Shown here: positions 8,742 through 16,687 of the stretch, piece after piece
Position numbering within the stretch: the stretch's first letter is position 1
How the letters are laid out: each line of letters begins with the position of its first letter
Source: Streptomyces sp. NBC_01276
GTDB lineage: Bacteria; Actinomycetota; Actinomycetes; Streptomycetales; Streptomycetaceae
NCBI RefSeq assembly: GCF_041435355.1
Contig: NZ_CP108442.1
Coordinates: forward strand, 434,001-498,000
Length of the DNA: 64,000 nt
Reading direction: 5' to 3'
Translations under genes and position numbers: made by a program
Notes under the pieces: model-generated
Told to the model about the DNA's origin: nothing
Seen by the model: the letters and a program-made list of their open reading frames with translations, nothing else
Database searches by the model: none

Positions 8742-8990
8742 TCAGTCCTCGGCCGTGGTACGGGCGCGGGCCCCCGTACGCGTCCGGCCGGCAGCGGTGG
8801 CACGCCGCGGATGGCGCCGGAGGTACTCCTCCTCCAGCTCCTTCAGCCGCTGGGTGTGCGTGGCCAGCGCGTCGTCCGACCCGTGCAGCAGGGTCTCGTG
8901 GCGCGTGCGGTGGATGGTCTCCAGCTCCTTGAGCAACCGGCCGTCCTCCAGCTCGCCCGCCGCCGTTCCACGGGCCGTGTGCTCCGCCAT
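8742..8990 (-). CDS. DUF6158 family protein
   Basis: 82 residues. The core KELETIHRTRHETLLHGSDD, then ATHTQRLKELEEEYLRRHP (about residues 19-57), matches a small all-helical family I recognise as DUF6158. It is widespread in Streptomyces and of unknown function. A basic tail follows. The ATG at 8990 is chosen because GAAGG lies eight bases upstream. A GTG at 9017 would add nine residues without a better site. It lies 52 bp downstream of the AI-2E-type permease on the same strand. Confidence 0.8.
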   Translation of the reverse strand: MAEHTARGTAAGELEDGRLLKELETIHRTRHETLLHGSDDALATHTQRLKELEEEYLRRHPRRATAAGRTRTGARARTTAED

Positions 8991-9042
8991 GGCAACCGCC
9001 TTCCACGTCGCCCCCACCTTCCACGGTAAGGGGACCGCACGG

Positions 9043-10089
9043 TCACGGCGGCCCGGGAGCGGGAGTGCGCAGGGCGCAGCGGACCGACCAGGTCACCGAG
9101 ACCAGCGGGACCGCGACCACCGCGCCCACCACTCCGGCCGCGATGGCGCCGGCGACCACCGAGACCGCGACCACCAGGGGGTGCAGCCGTACCGCCCAGC
9201 TCATCACGAGCGGGTGCAGCAGGTGCCCCTCGATCTGGCCGATGACCACGATCAGCGCGACCACGATGGCCGCGGTCACCGGCCCCTTCGCCGCGAGGGC
9301 CACCACCGCGGCCACGGCGAGGGCGACCGGCGACCCGATGAGCGGCACGAAGGCGGCGACGAACTCCAGCAGGGCCAGCGGGACGGCCAGCGGAACGCCG
9401 AGGAGGTAGAGGGCCACCCCGACGAGGAGGGCGTTCGTCGCCGCGACGAGCACGATCCCGTGGGTGTAGCCGTTGAAGGTGCGCCAGGCCGCGCGCCCGC
9501 CGATGGCCACCCGCCTGCGCATCCATTCCGGGAGCTGCTCGCAGAACCAGGCCCACTGCCGGCCGCCGCCGTGCAGGAAGAACACCGAGGAGAACACCGC
9601 GAGCGCCAGCGTGGTGAACACCTGCACGAGCTGCCCGGCCCCGGTGACGGCCGTGTTCAGCAGCGTGGAGCGGTGGCTGGAGAGGTACGAGCCGATCTTC
9701 GACTGGAGGTCGGACAGGGCGTGCGGGTCCAGCCGGAAGGGCGGCCGGGCCAGCCACCGTTCGATGCTGACCAGGCCCTCGCGGAACTCCCTGACCAGGG
9801 TCCCGCTCTCCCCCGCCACCGCCTCGCCGACCAGTGCGAGCACGCCCATCAGCAGCACGGCGCTGCCGACCAGGCTCACGGCGACCGCGAGGGAGCGGGG
9901 CATCCATCGGGCCAGGATCCGGGTGGGCGGGCCCAGCAGGGCCGTGATGACCAGGCCGAGGAAGAGGGCCACGGTGATCTCGTGGAAGCGGCCCAGCACG
10001 ACGAAGACCGCGTACACGGCGGCGCCCACGACCAGCAGGCGCCACGCGTAGGACGCGGCCGTGCGCAGGAACGGGGACACCGGCGGCAT
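9043..10089 (-). CDS. AI-2E family (PerM-type) membrane transporter
   Basis: 348 residues from the ATG at 10089. A GTG at 10191 would add 34 Pro/Arg-rich residues that do not look like family sequence. Seven to eight hydrophobic segments surround a central soluble region. The C-terminal block FVAAFVPLIGSPVAL and the following GQIEGHLLHPLVM are signature sequences of the AI-2E/UPF0118 family. Members range from autoinducer exporters to Na+/H+ antiporters, so the transported species is unknown. It is divergent from an MFS transporter at 10203. Confidence 0.88.
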   Translation of the reverse strand: MPPVSPFLRTAASYAWRLLVVGAAVYAVFVVLGRFHEITVALFLGLVITALLGPPTRILARWMPRSLAVAVSLVGSAVLLMGVLALVGEAVAGESGTLVREFREGLVSIERWLARPPFRLDPHALSDLQSKIGSYLSSHRSTLLNTAVTGAGQLVQVFTTLALAVFSSVFFLHGGGRQWAWFCEQLPEWMRRRVAIGGRAAWRTFNGYTHGIVLVAATNALLVGVALYLLGVPLAVPLALLEFVAAFVPLIGSPVALAVAAVVALAAKGPVTAAIVVALIVVIGQIEGHLLHPLVMSWAVRLHPLVVAVSVVAGAIAAGVVGAVVAVPLVSVTWSVRCALRTPAPGPP

Positions 10090-10202
10090 GCACCATGGGT
10101 GCCACGGCGGGACGCCGATGCCACGCGCGGGGCCGCGTATTCGCCCGTCCGGGGAGAAAATGCGTTGCCGTGGCGGGAGGGGCCCGCGCACGATGATCCG
10201 TT

Positions 10203-11516
10203 GTGACTGGATCCCGATTGTCCTCCGTACTGCCCGATCTGTCCCCGTGGCGCTCCAGCCGTGACTTCCGGCTGCTCTTCTTCCAGGGGACGGTCACCTT
10301 CTTCGGCTCGTTCATGGCGATGATCGCCCTGCCGCTCCAGATCAAGCATCTGACGGATTCTCCGCTGGCGGTCGGTGCCATGGGCGCGGTGGAGCTGGTC
10401 CCGCTGCTGGTCTGCGGGCTCTACGGGGGCGCCCTCGCCGACGCCGTCGACCGCCGGCGGCTGATCCTGCTGACCGAGGCCGGGCTCGGGGTCCTGTCCC
10501 TGGTGCTGCTGGTGAACGCGCTGCTGCCGCATCCCCTGCTGTGGCCGCTGTACGTGGTCGCGGCCGGGGTGTCCGCGCTGACCGGACTGCAAAGGCCCGC
10601 GCTGGACTCGCTGATGGCGCGGATCGTGCCGCACGACCAGCTGAGCGCCGCGGCCGCGCTCAACGGGCTGCGCTACCAGTTCGGCGCGATCGCCGGCCCG
10701 GCGCTGGCCGGCGTGGTCGTCGCGTACGCCGGGTACGCGCCCGCGTACTGCGTCACCGTCGTGGGGTTCCTCGTCTCGGTGCTCCTGTGTACGCGGCTCA
10801 GCCCGGCGCCCCCGGTCGGCGGCGGGGCGCGCCCCTCGCTGCGGGGCATCGCCGAGGGCGCGCGGTACGCGTGGAGCCGGCCGGTGCTGCTGGGCACGTA
10901 CGCCGTCGACCTGGCGGCGATGTTCTTCGCGTTCCCGAACGCCATCCTGCCCTTCCTCGCCGACGAGCTCGACGCGGTGTGGGCGCTCGGCCCGATGTAC
11001 GCGGCGGGCGCGGTGGGCTCCCTGGTGCTGGGGCTGACCAGCGGCTGGGTGTCGCGCGTCCGGCGGCACGGACTGCTGGTGGTCTGCGGGGCGGCCGTGT
11101 GGGGTCTGGCGATCGCGGCGGCGGGCTGGATCTCCGGGATCTGGCTCGTCCTGCTGTGCCTGGCGGTGGCCGGCGCGGGCGACATGCTGAGCGGTCTGGG
11201 GCGGGCCACGATCTGGAACCAGACGATCCCGGAAGAGCTGCGCGGGCGGCTGGCGGGCATCGAGGTGCTCTCGTACAGCTGCGGTCCGCAGCTCGGCCAG
11301 GTCCGGGCGGGCACGATGGCCGGGTGGACCGGTACCCGTCCGGCGTTCTGGAGCGGCGGACTCGCCTGCGTGGCCTCGGTGGCACTGCTGGCCGCGCTGC
11401 TTCCGAAGCTGATCTCCTACGACGCCGACACCGATGAGGACGCGGCCCTGCGCCGGGCCGCCCGGGAGGCGGACCAGGCCGCGACCGCACCGCGGCAGGG
11501 GGCCGCCGCGGCCTGA
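10203..11516 (+). CDS. MFS transporter (EntS-like 12-TM exporter)
   Basis: 437 residues from a GTG. About 12 membrane segments are present, with a motif A-like GGALADAVDRRRLILL after the second. The N-terminal RDFRLLFFQGTVTFFGSF resembles the EntS/major-facilitator-3 group, whose members export siderophores and antibiotics. The soluble C-terminus is charged (YDADTDEDAALRRAAREAD). No siderophore genes are adjacent. The NIS synthetases are about 15 kb away, so a siderophore role is only a possibility. Confidence 0.88.
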   Translation: MTGSRLSSVLPDLSPWRSSRDFRLLFFQGTVTFFGSFMAMIALPLQIKHLTDSPLAVGAMGAVELVPLLVCGLYGGALADAVDRRRLILLTEAGLGVLSLVLLVNALLPHPLLWPLYVVAAGVSALTGLQRPALDSLMARIVPHDQLSAAAALNGLRYQFGAIAGPALAGVVVAYAGYAPAYCVTVVGFLVSVLLCTRLSPAPPVGGGARPSLRGIAEGARYAWSRPVLLGTYAVDLAAMFFAFPNAILPFLADELDAVWALGPMYAAGAVGSLVLGLTSGWVSRVRRHGLLVVCGAAVWGLAIAAAGWISGIWLVLLCLAVAGAGDMLSGLGRATIWNQTIPEELRGRLAGIEVLSYSCGPQLGQVRAGTMAGWTGTRPAFWSGGLACVASVALLAALLPKLISYDADTDEDAALRRAAREADQAATAPRQGAAAA

Positions 11517-11583
11517 CGGGCCGCGGGGCCCGAACGGCCGTCCCCACGGTGCGCGGCCCGGCCGGGGCCGGGAGGGTGACGGC

Positions 11584-12321
11584 ATGGGCTCATGGTGGTA
11601 CCGCAACATCCTGGAGCCGGGCAAACTGCCGCTGCTCCTGGCGCTGTCCGCGTTCGTGGTCACCTTCGCCGTCACCCGGGTCATCACCCGGATGATCCGG
11701 GCCGGGAAGGGCCCGTTCCGCAATGTCACACCGGGTGGACTGCACGTGCACCACGCCGTGCCCGGGGTGGTGCTGATGACCGTGGGCGGGTTCACGGCGA
11801 TCGCAGGGGGCCGCACGGGGTGGGGCTCCTGCATCGCGGCCGTGCTGTTCGGCATGGGGACCGGCCTGGTGCTGGACGAGTTCGCGCTGATCCTGCACCT
11901 GAGCGACGTCTACTGGAGCAAGGAGGGGACCATCAGCGTCGAGGTGGTCATCATGACCTCGGCGCTCGCGGCCCTGCTGCTGTGCGGGTTCCTGCCGCTC
12001 GGCGTGGACGGGCTGACGCCGGACGAGGAGCACAGCCGGCTGACCGCGGTCGGGACGGTGGTGGGCAACCTGCTGCTGGCCGTCGTCGCCCTGTTCAAGG
12101 GGAAGCCGCGGATGGCCGTGCTCGGGGCGATCGTCCCGCTGATCGCGCTCGTCGCCGCGGTGCGCCTGGCCCGGCCGGTGTCCCCGTGGGCGCGCAGGTT
12201 CTACCGGCGACGGCCGAGGGCACGGGCACGGTCCCTCAAGCGCGCCTACCACCACGACCGGCGCTGGAGCGGACTGCGGCGCCGGGTCGACTACCTGATC
12301 GGCGGCGCGCCCAGCCGGTAG
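11584..12321 (+). CDS. Conserved integral membrane protein, unknown function
   Basis: 245 residues from the ATG after GGGAGGGTGACGGC. Five to six hydrophobic segments are seen. A conserved-looking His-rich turn, GGLHVHHAVPGVVL (about residues 50-63), is followed by GLVLDEFALILHL, which places His, Asp and Glu near the membrane face. The C-terminus is strongly basic (about residues 205-240). The paired His and acidic residues could bind metal, but I recognise no named family. Confidence 0.75.
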   Translation: MGSWWYRNILEPGKLPLLLALSAFVVTFAVTRVITRMIRAGKGPFRNVTPGGLHVHHAVPGVVLMTVGGFTAIAGGRTGWGSCIAAVLFGMGTGLVLDEFALILHLSDVYWSKEGTISVEVVIMTSALAALLLCGFLPLGVDGLTPDEEHSRLTAVGTVVGNLLLAVVALFKGKPRMAVLGAIVPLIALVAAVRLARPVSPWARRFYRRRPRARARSLKRAYHHDRRWSGLRRRVDYLIGGAPSR

Positions 12322-12343
12322 TCCCCGCCCTCGGGCCGGCCGT

Positions 12344-12373
12344 GGTTCCCCGGGCGGCGCCGCCCGGGGAACC
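12344..12373. terminator. Bidirectional terminator (perfect 30-nt palindrome)
   Basis: Bases 12344-12358 are the exact reverse complement of 12359-12373. The palindrome lies between the converging stops of the membrane protein (12321) and the small minus-strand gene (12382). Confidence 0.8.
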
Positions 12374-12381
12374 GGGGCGGC

Positions 12382-12732
12382 TCAGGCCTCGGCGGGCACG
12401 GCCGGGGCGGCTTCGAGCTGCCAGGCGTGGCGCTTGAACTCGCGGCGGAAGTCGGCGTGGTCCTCCCACTGGCGGGCGATGCCGCGCAGCACGTCCCAGT
12501 GGTGTTCCACCGACTGGTCGATGACGTTGCGCATCCGCTGGTCGGCGGTCTCCCGCTGCTCGAAGAGCCCCTTCACCGCCGACGCCTCCAGCACGCTGTT
12601 GCGCAGCGCGCGCAGGGCCCGGGAGGTGTCGTCCATCGCGAAACCGCGCTCACTTCCGGTCTCCGCGTCGAACAGCGGGGTCAGCCGCGCCTCGATGAAC
12701 GCGGTGATCCGCTCGAAGTGCTGCACGTCCAT
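12382..12732 (-). CDS. Small helical protein, unknown function
   Basis: 116 residues from an ATG preceded by AAAGGGAGA. It is predicted all-helical and soluble, rich in Arg, Glu and His, with a central VIDQSVEHHWDVLRGIARQW (about residues 73-92) and an Ala-rich tail. No motif is recognised. It is divergent from the secreted hydrolase at 12882 and ends at a strong bidirectional terminator, so it is probably a single-gene transcript. Confidence 0.7.
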   Translation of the reverse strand: MDVQHFERITAFIEARLTPLFDAETGSERGFAMDDTSRALRALRNSVLEASAVKGLFEQRETADQRMRNVIDQSVEHHWDVLRGIARQWEDHADFRREFKRHAWQLEAAPAVPAEA

Positions 12733-12881
12733 CAGGGGTCTCCCTTTCCCGCCGTGCGCGCGCCCGGGGCGCGGCACGGCCCTTCGAAACTGCTCGGGGC
12801 CGAGCTCCGTTGCAGGATACGAGGTCCGCCCGACGGGCCTGCCACAGGTCCGCTTCCGGCGGAAAGGGACATACTGCTGCC

Positions 12882-13961
12882 GTGAACGACACGGTCGGTG
12901 CGGGACGGCACCGCGGGCGCCCACGACGGCGCCGGTGGATCGGGGCGGCGGTGGCGGTGGCCGTCGCGGGGGTTCTGGTCGGAGGTGCGCTCGTCCGTGA
13001 CGACGCGTTCTCCGACACGGGTGACACCGTACGGTTCGACGAGGGTGGGGGGCGGGCGCGCGGCGCGCCCGTGGACGCCCTGACCCAACTGCCCACGGGC
13101 CCCGCGCCGGAGCTGAGGATCGCCGCGACGATCCCGGAGGACGGCAGCAAGGTGCTGGTGACCACCCTCGCGGGGAAGAAGTCGGGGTTCACGGGCAAGG
13201 TGTGGCTGTGGCTGCCGCCCCAGTACAAGGAGGCCCGGTACGCGCACAGTGGCTTCCCTGTGATGATCGCGCTGCCGGGCGGGCCGGGTTTCCCCGTCAA
13301 CTACTGGATGGACCGCAACCTCAAGCTGGAGGCGAGCATCTCCGCGTGGTCCAGGGACGGCAGCAGCCTGCCGTTCATCCTGGCCATGCCGGTGCTCAAC
13401 CCCCGGACGGACGGGAAGGAAGGCCTCTACTGGGACGGGAGCGACATCCCGGGGCAGCCGAAGATGGGGACCTGGCTGACCGAGGACGTGCCCGATCTGG
13501 TGCGGTCGGCCTTCCGGACCATCAAGTCCCGTGACGGATGGGCGTTCATGGGGAGCTCGACCGGGGGTTTCGCGGGGCTCAAGGCGGTGCTGCAGAAGCC
13601 GGACCGGTTCAAGGCCGTGATCGCCGGGGGTCCCGACATCCTGCCCGACTCCCGTCTGTGGCGCGGGTATCCCCGGGAGAAGCTGGAGAACAGTCCGCCG
13701 GAGCTGGCGCGGCGGCTCATCGACCGCAAGGGGCCCGAGGTCTACCTCGCCTTCCAGGTCGGCACCAAGGGCAGCGACGTGCGCTGCCGGCCGCTGGTCG
13801 AGAACTTCATCCGGCAGTACGGAACGGGCCCCGTGAAGACGAGGTTCCACGTCGACGAGGGCGGCGGGCACAACGCGCGCACGTACGTCCCCGGCATGCA
13901 CGACGGGGCGCTGATCCAGTGGGTCAGCGCGCACATGCGCGGTCCGGTCCCCGGCGGCTGA
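12882..13961 (+). CDS. Secreted or membrane-anchored alpha/beta hydrolase (esterase D / mycolyltransferase-like fold)
   Basis: 359 residues from a GTG. A basic N-terminus precedes one hydrophobic segment (about residues 18-38), so it is exported or anchored with the enzyme outside. The nucleophile elbow reads AFMGSSTGGFAGL (about residue 225), a G-x-S-x-G serine. A late GGGHNARTYVPGMHDGALIQW supplies the catalytic His. LAMPVLNPRTDG resembles the oxyanion-loop region of the esterase D/Ag85 group. Streptomycetes lack mycolic acids, so a carbohydrate- or lipid-esterase role is more likely than mycolyl transfer. Confidence 0.85.
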   Translation: MNDTVGAGRHRGRPRRRRWIGAAVAVAVAGVLVGGALVRDDAFSDTGDTVRFDEGGGRARGAPVDALTQLPTGPAPELRIAATIPEDGSKVLVTTLAGKKSGFTGKVWLWLPPQYKEARYAHSGFPVMIALPGGPGFPVNYWMDRNLKLEASISAWSRDGSSLPFILAMPVLNPRTDGKEGLYWDGSDIPGQPKMGTWLTEDVPDLVRSAFRTIKSRDGWAFMGSSTGGFAGLKAVLQKPDRFKAVIAGGPDILPDSRLWRGYPREKLENSPPELARRLIDRKGPEVYLAFQVGTKGSDVRCRPLVENFIRQYGTGPVKTRFHVDEGGGHNARTYVPGMHDGALIQWVSAHMRGPVPGG

Positions 13962-14018
13962 CCCGCGGGGCGCAAGGGCCCCTGGCCACGGGGGTTCGGT
14001 CCGGGGTTCAATACGGCC

Positions 14019-14231
14019 ATGGAGAACCCGGTCGTCCCGGTCTGGGAGACGCTGCCCGAGGACGTACGCGCGCACGTGGACGGCCTCTTGCTGCTGGACC
14101 GCCGCATCATGGCGGTGAAGGCGGTCCGTGACGCCTCCCCCGAGCCCGCGCCGGGCATCCGGGAGTGCGTCGACATGCTGGAGGAGCGGCGTGGCGCGCT
14201 CATCGCCCGGGGTACGGCGCCGGCGGGGTGA
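14019..14231 (+). CDS. Small protein, unknown function
   Basis: 70 residues: MENPVVPVWETLPEDVRAHV, then a helical stretch with Leu/Ile/Arg heptads. No motif is recognised. Its last 32 bases overlap the end of the next minus-strand gene tail to tail. The balanced amino-acid composition and the G/C third-position bias support a real gene, although the ribosome-binding site is not strong. Confidence 0.6.
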   Translation: MENPVVPVWETLPEDVRAHVDGLLLLDRRIMAVKAVRDASPEPAPGIRECVDMLEERRGALIARGTAPAG

Positions 14232-14439
14232 CGGCCAGGACCGGCGGGGCCGGGGAGCCGTGGCGGTGGCCGCAGGGCTCGAAGACCAGGAGCACCGGCT
14301 CGCCCGGGCGTTGGCGCCAGGAGATCCGTTCCGGGGCTTCGGCGCACACCGGGCAGGAGGGCAGCGGGCCCGGCCGCACCGCCCGCAACTCGGGCGCGAG
14401 CGCGCGCGTCGGTGGCGGCACGGTCTGCGGATCACGCAT
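14200..14439 (-). CDS. Small putative zinc-ribbon-like protein
   Basis: 79 residues from the ATG at 14439. A CPVC pair (about residues 30-33) and a later CGH (about residues 56-58) could coordinate one zinc ion. The middle LVFEPCGHRH is typical of short streptomycete zinc-finger-like hypotheticals. The tails are Pro-rich. It overlaps the preceding plus-strand small gene by 32 bases at the 3' ends. Function is unknown. Confidence 0.6.
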   Translation of the reverse strand: MRDPQTVPPPTRALAPELRAVRPGPLPSCPVCAEAPERISWRQRPGEPVLLVFEPCGHRHGSPAPPVLAVTPPAPYPGR

Positions 14440-14581
14440 GGCGGCTCCCTGGTCGGGCGGGGTCACTCCACGCACTGTGCCATGACCGACGCCTGCTCCG
14501 CACGGGCGAATCCTCCAGTGTTCCGGCTGGTCAGAGGGGATTCCACCGGTCCGCACCGGGTGCTCTGCGGACACTTGGTGA

Positions 14582-15256
14582 TCAAGCGGGCTTCCGTTCG
14601 GCCTCGACCAGTCCGGATTCGTAGGCGGCGATGACCGCCTGGGCCCGATCGCGGACGCCGAGCTTGCCGAAGATGCCGGTGATGTGGTTCTTGACCGTGG
14701 AGATGCTGATGTCCAGCTCCGCGGCGATCTCGGCGTTGTCGAAGCCGCCGGCCAGCAGCCGCCAGATCTCCAGCTCGCGCGGGGTGAGTCCGGTGGGCGA
14801 CGCCGGGGCGGTGGCGGGCCGGGGCTCGCGCGGGGAGGCCCGTACGTAGGTGGAGATCAGCCGGGTCAGCAGGCGGGGCGCGACGGCGGCCTCGCCGGCG
14901 TGGACGGTGCGGACGGCCGCGATGAGTTCCTCGGGGGAGACGTCCTTGGGCAGGAAGCCGTAGGCGCCCGCGCGCAGGGCGGCGACCACGTACTCGTCCA
15001 TGTCGAAGGTGCTCAGCGCCAGCACCCGGGACTCGGGCCGGGTGCGGGCCAGTTCGCCGGTGGCCTGGACCCCGTCGAGCTCGGGCATCCGGATGTCCAT
15101 GACCACCACGTCGGGGCGCAGCCGGCCGGCCAGTTCCACGGCCTCCGCCCCGTTCCCTGCCTCGCCGACCACCTCGACGTCCGAATGGGGGGCCAGGATC
15201 AGGGCCAGTCCCCGCCGGACCAGCGGCTGGTCGTCGGCGATGAGCACGCGGATCAT
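14582..15256 (-). CDS. NarL/LuxR-type response regulator
   Basis: 224 residues. The receiver domain (1-120) has the acidic pair ADDQ near the start, the phospho-acceptor Asp in VVVMDIRMPELDG, a conserved Thr/Ser in LALSTFD, and the Lys in FLPKDVSPEE. A LuxR-type helix-turn-helix (about 152-215) holds LTPRELEIWRLLAGGFDNAEI and STVKNHITGIFGKLGVRDR. It overlaps the upstream kinase gene by four bases (ATGA), so the two are translationally coupled. The likely target is the divergent MMPL exporter at 16688. Confidence 0.95.
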   Translation of the reverse strand: MIRVLIADDQPLVRRGLALILAPHSDVEVVGEAGNGAEAVELAGRLRPDVVVMDIRMPELDGVQATGELARTRPESRVLALSTFDMDEYVVAALRAGAYGFLPKDVSPEELIAAVRTVHAGEAAVAPRLLTRLISTYVRASPREPRPATAPASPTGLTPRELEIWRLLAGGFDNAEIAAELDISISTVKNHITGIFGKLGVRDRAQAVIAAYESGLVEAERKPA

Positions 15257-16431
15257 CGGGGGGATTCCTCTCCGTCGGCGGTACCGGCTCCCGAGGGGAC
15301 CGGGAGCCGGGCCTCGACCCGGAACCCGCCCGCGTCGAGCGGGGCGGCCTCCAGGGTGCCGCCCTGCAGGGCGACGCGTTCACGCATTCCGATCAGACCG
15401 TACCCGCCGCGGCCGGGCGGCCGTTCGGGGGCCGTTCCGGATCCGCTGCCCGGTCCGTCGTCGCTCACCTCCACCGTCACCTCGTCCGGGCGGTAGGTCA
15501 GCCGTACGTGGGCCCGTGCGTCCCCGGCGTGCTTGCGGGCGTTGGTCAGGGCCTCCTGCACCACCCGGAACACCGTCAGGCCGACGGTGGGCGGGAGCGG
15601 GCGGACCGGGCCCCGTACGGTGAACTCCGTCTCCATCCCCGCGAGCCGGGACTCGGTGATGATCCGGTCCAGGTCCCCGGCACCGGGCTGCGGGGCGGGC
15701 GGGGCCGTCTCCGGCTCCTCCCCGGCCCGCAGCACGTCCAGCAGCTGCCGCATCTCCCCGAGCGCCAGCCGGCCGGAGCCCTCCAGGGTCACCAGGGCCT
15801 CGCGGGCCGCTTCCGGATCGTGCGCCAGATTGGCCCGGGCCCCGCCCGCCATCAGCTGCATGGTGGTGATGTGGTGGGCCACGATGTCGTGCAGTTCCCG
15901 GGCGATCCGGCGGCGTTCCTCGGCCACCGCGCGGTCGGCGAGCAGGATCCGGTTGGCCTCGGTCTCCCGCTGCCAGCGCTTGACCAGGAGGCCGGTGACG
16001 ACGACGAGGAGGGTGGCCGCCACGTTGGCGAGTACGCCGTAGCCGGAGTCGAACGGCAGGCCGCCCTGGCCCAGGCTGCTCAACGGCGCCGTCAGGAGGG
16101 CGGCCACGGCCACCACCGCGGGGCCGCGGGCCACGGCGACCGAGTACAGGGCGACGGACGGGGCGAGACCGAAGTGCGGGGACACCGAGGTGACCACGTT
16201 CACCACCACGCCCAGGAGCAGCACCACCGCCAGCGTCGCCACCGGGTGGCGGCGCCTGGCGACCAGGGCCAGTCCCGCGGCCACCACCAGGGCCCCCGTG
16301 GTGACCCCCAGCGGGGCGTCCTCGAACTGGGTGTCGAAGGCGAAGCCCGTGAGGTCCACGGCCGTGGCGCCGACGGCCACCAGTGCGTCGTTGCGCGTCC
16401 ACGTCAGCCGGTCGGCGCGCGTCGTGCTCAT
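15253..16431 (-). CDS. Sensor histidine kinase (HisKA_3 / NarX-DesK type)
   Basis: 392 residues from the ATG at 16431. Five to six N-terminal membrane segments (about 10-165) have little extracellular loop, so the sensor is probably intramembrane. The dimerisation/phospho-acceptor helix ERRRIARELHDIVAHHITTM (His about residue 194) is followed by the ATPase domain with VVQEALTNARKHA (N box) and GYGLIGMRERV (G2 region). It is first in a two-gene operon with the response regulator. Longer upstream reading frames lack a start signal and run into the operator region. Confidence 0.93.
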   Translation of the reverse strand: MSTTRADRLTWTRNDALVAVGATAVDLTGFAFDTQFEDAPLGVTTGALVVAAGLALVARRRHPVATLAVVLLLGVVVNVVTSVSPHFGLAPSVALYSVAVARGPAVVAVAALLTAPLSSLGQGGLPFDSGYGVLANVAATLLVVVTGLLVKRWQRETEANRILLADRAVAEERRRIARELHDIVAHHITTMQLMAGGARANLAHDPEAAREALVTLEGSGRLALGEMRQLLDVLRAGEEPETAPPAPQPGAGDLDRIITESRLAGMETEFTVRGPVRPLPPTVGLTVFRVVQEALTNARKHAGDARAHVRLTYRPDEVTVEVSDDGPGSGSGTAPERPPGRGGYGLIGMRERVALQGGTLEAAPLDAGGFRVEARLPVPSGAGTADGEESPR

Positions 16432-16530
16432 CGGTGTCGGTCCTCCCCCACGGACCGCCGTCCCGGCCGCCCTCGTCCGTCCATTCTCGCACCGGCCCGC
16501 ACCCCGGTCGCCGTCCCCGGGGACCGCTGC

Positions 16531-16606
16531 GGACCAGGACCGGAGTCCTGGTCCGGGCCCGTCCCCGGACCCTGGTACCGGCCGGGAACTCCTCCTTGAC
16601 CAGGAC
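16531..16606. promoter_or_regulatory. Perfect 10-4-10 inverted repeat plus additional half-site, candidate operator
   Basis: GGACCAGGAC (16531-16540), CGGA, then GTCCTGGTCC (16545-16554) is a perfect inverted repeat. The core GACCAGGAC recurs at 16598-16606. Both sit between the divergent kinase and MMPL genes. This is the arrangement expected for a response-regulator dimer with a second site, and would couple the two-component system to the exporter. Confidence 0.6.
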
Positions 16607-16687
16607 GTTTTCCCGCCCGGCCGGTGATGGTCTGGATACGTGCCGGGCACCCCGGCGCAGTCGCAACGGACCGACCGGAGGAGAACA

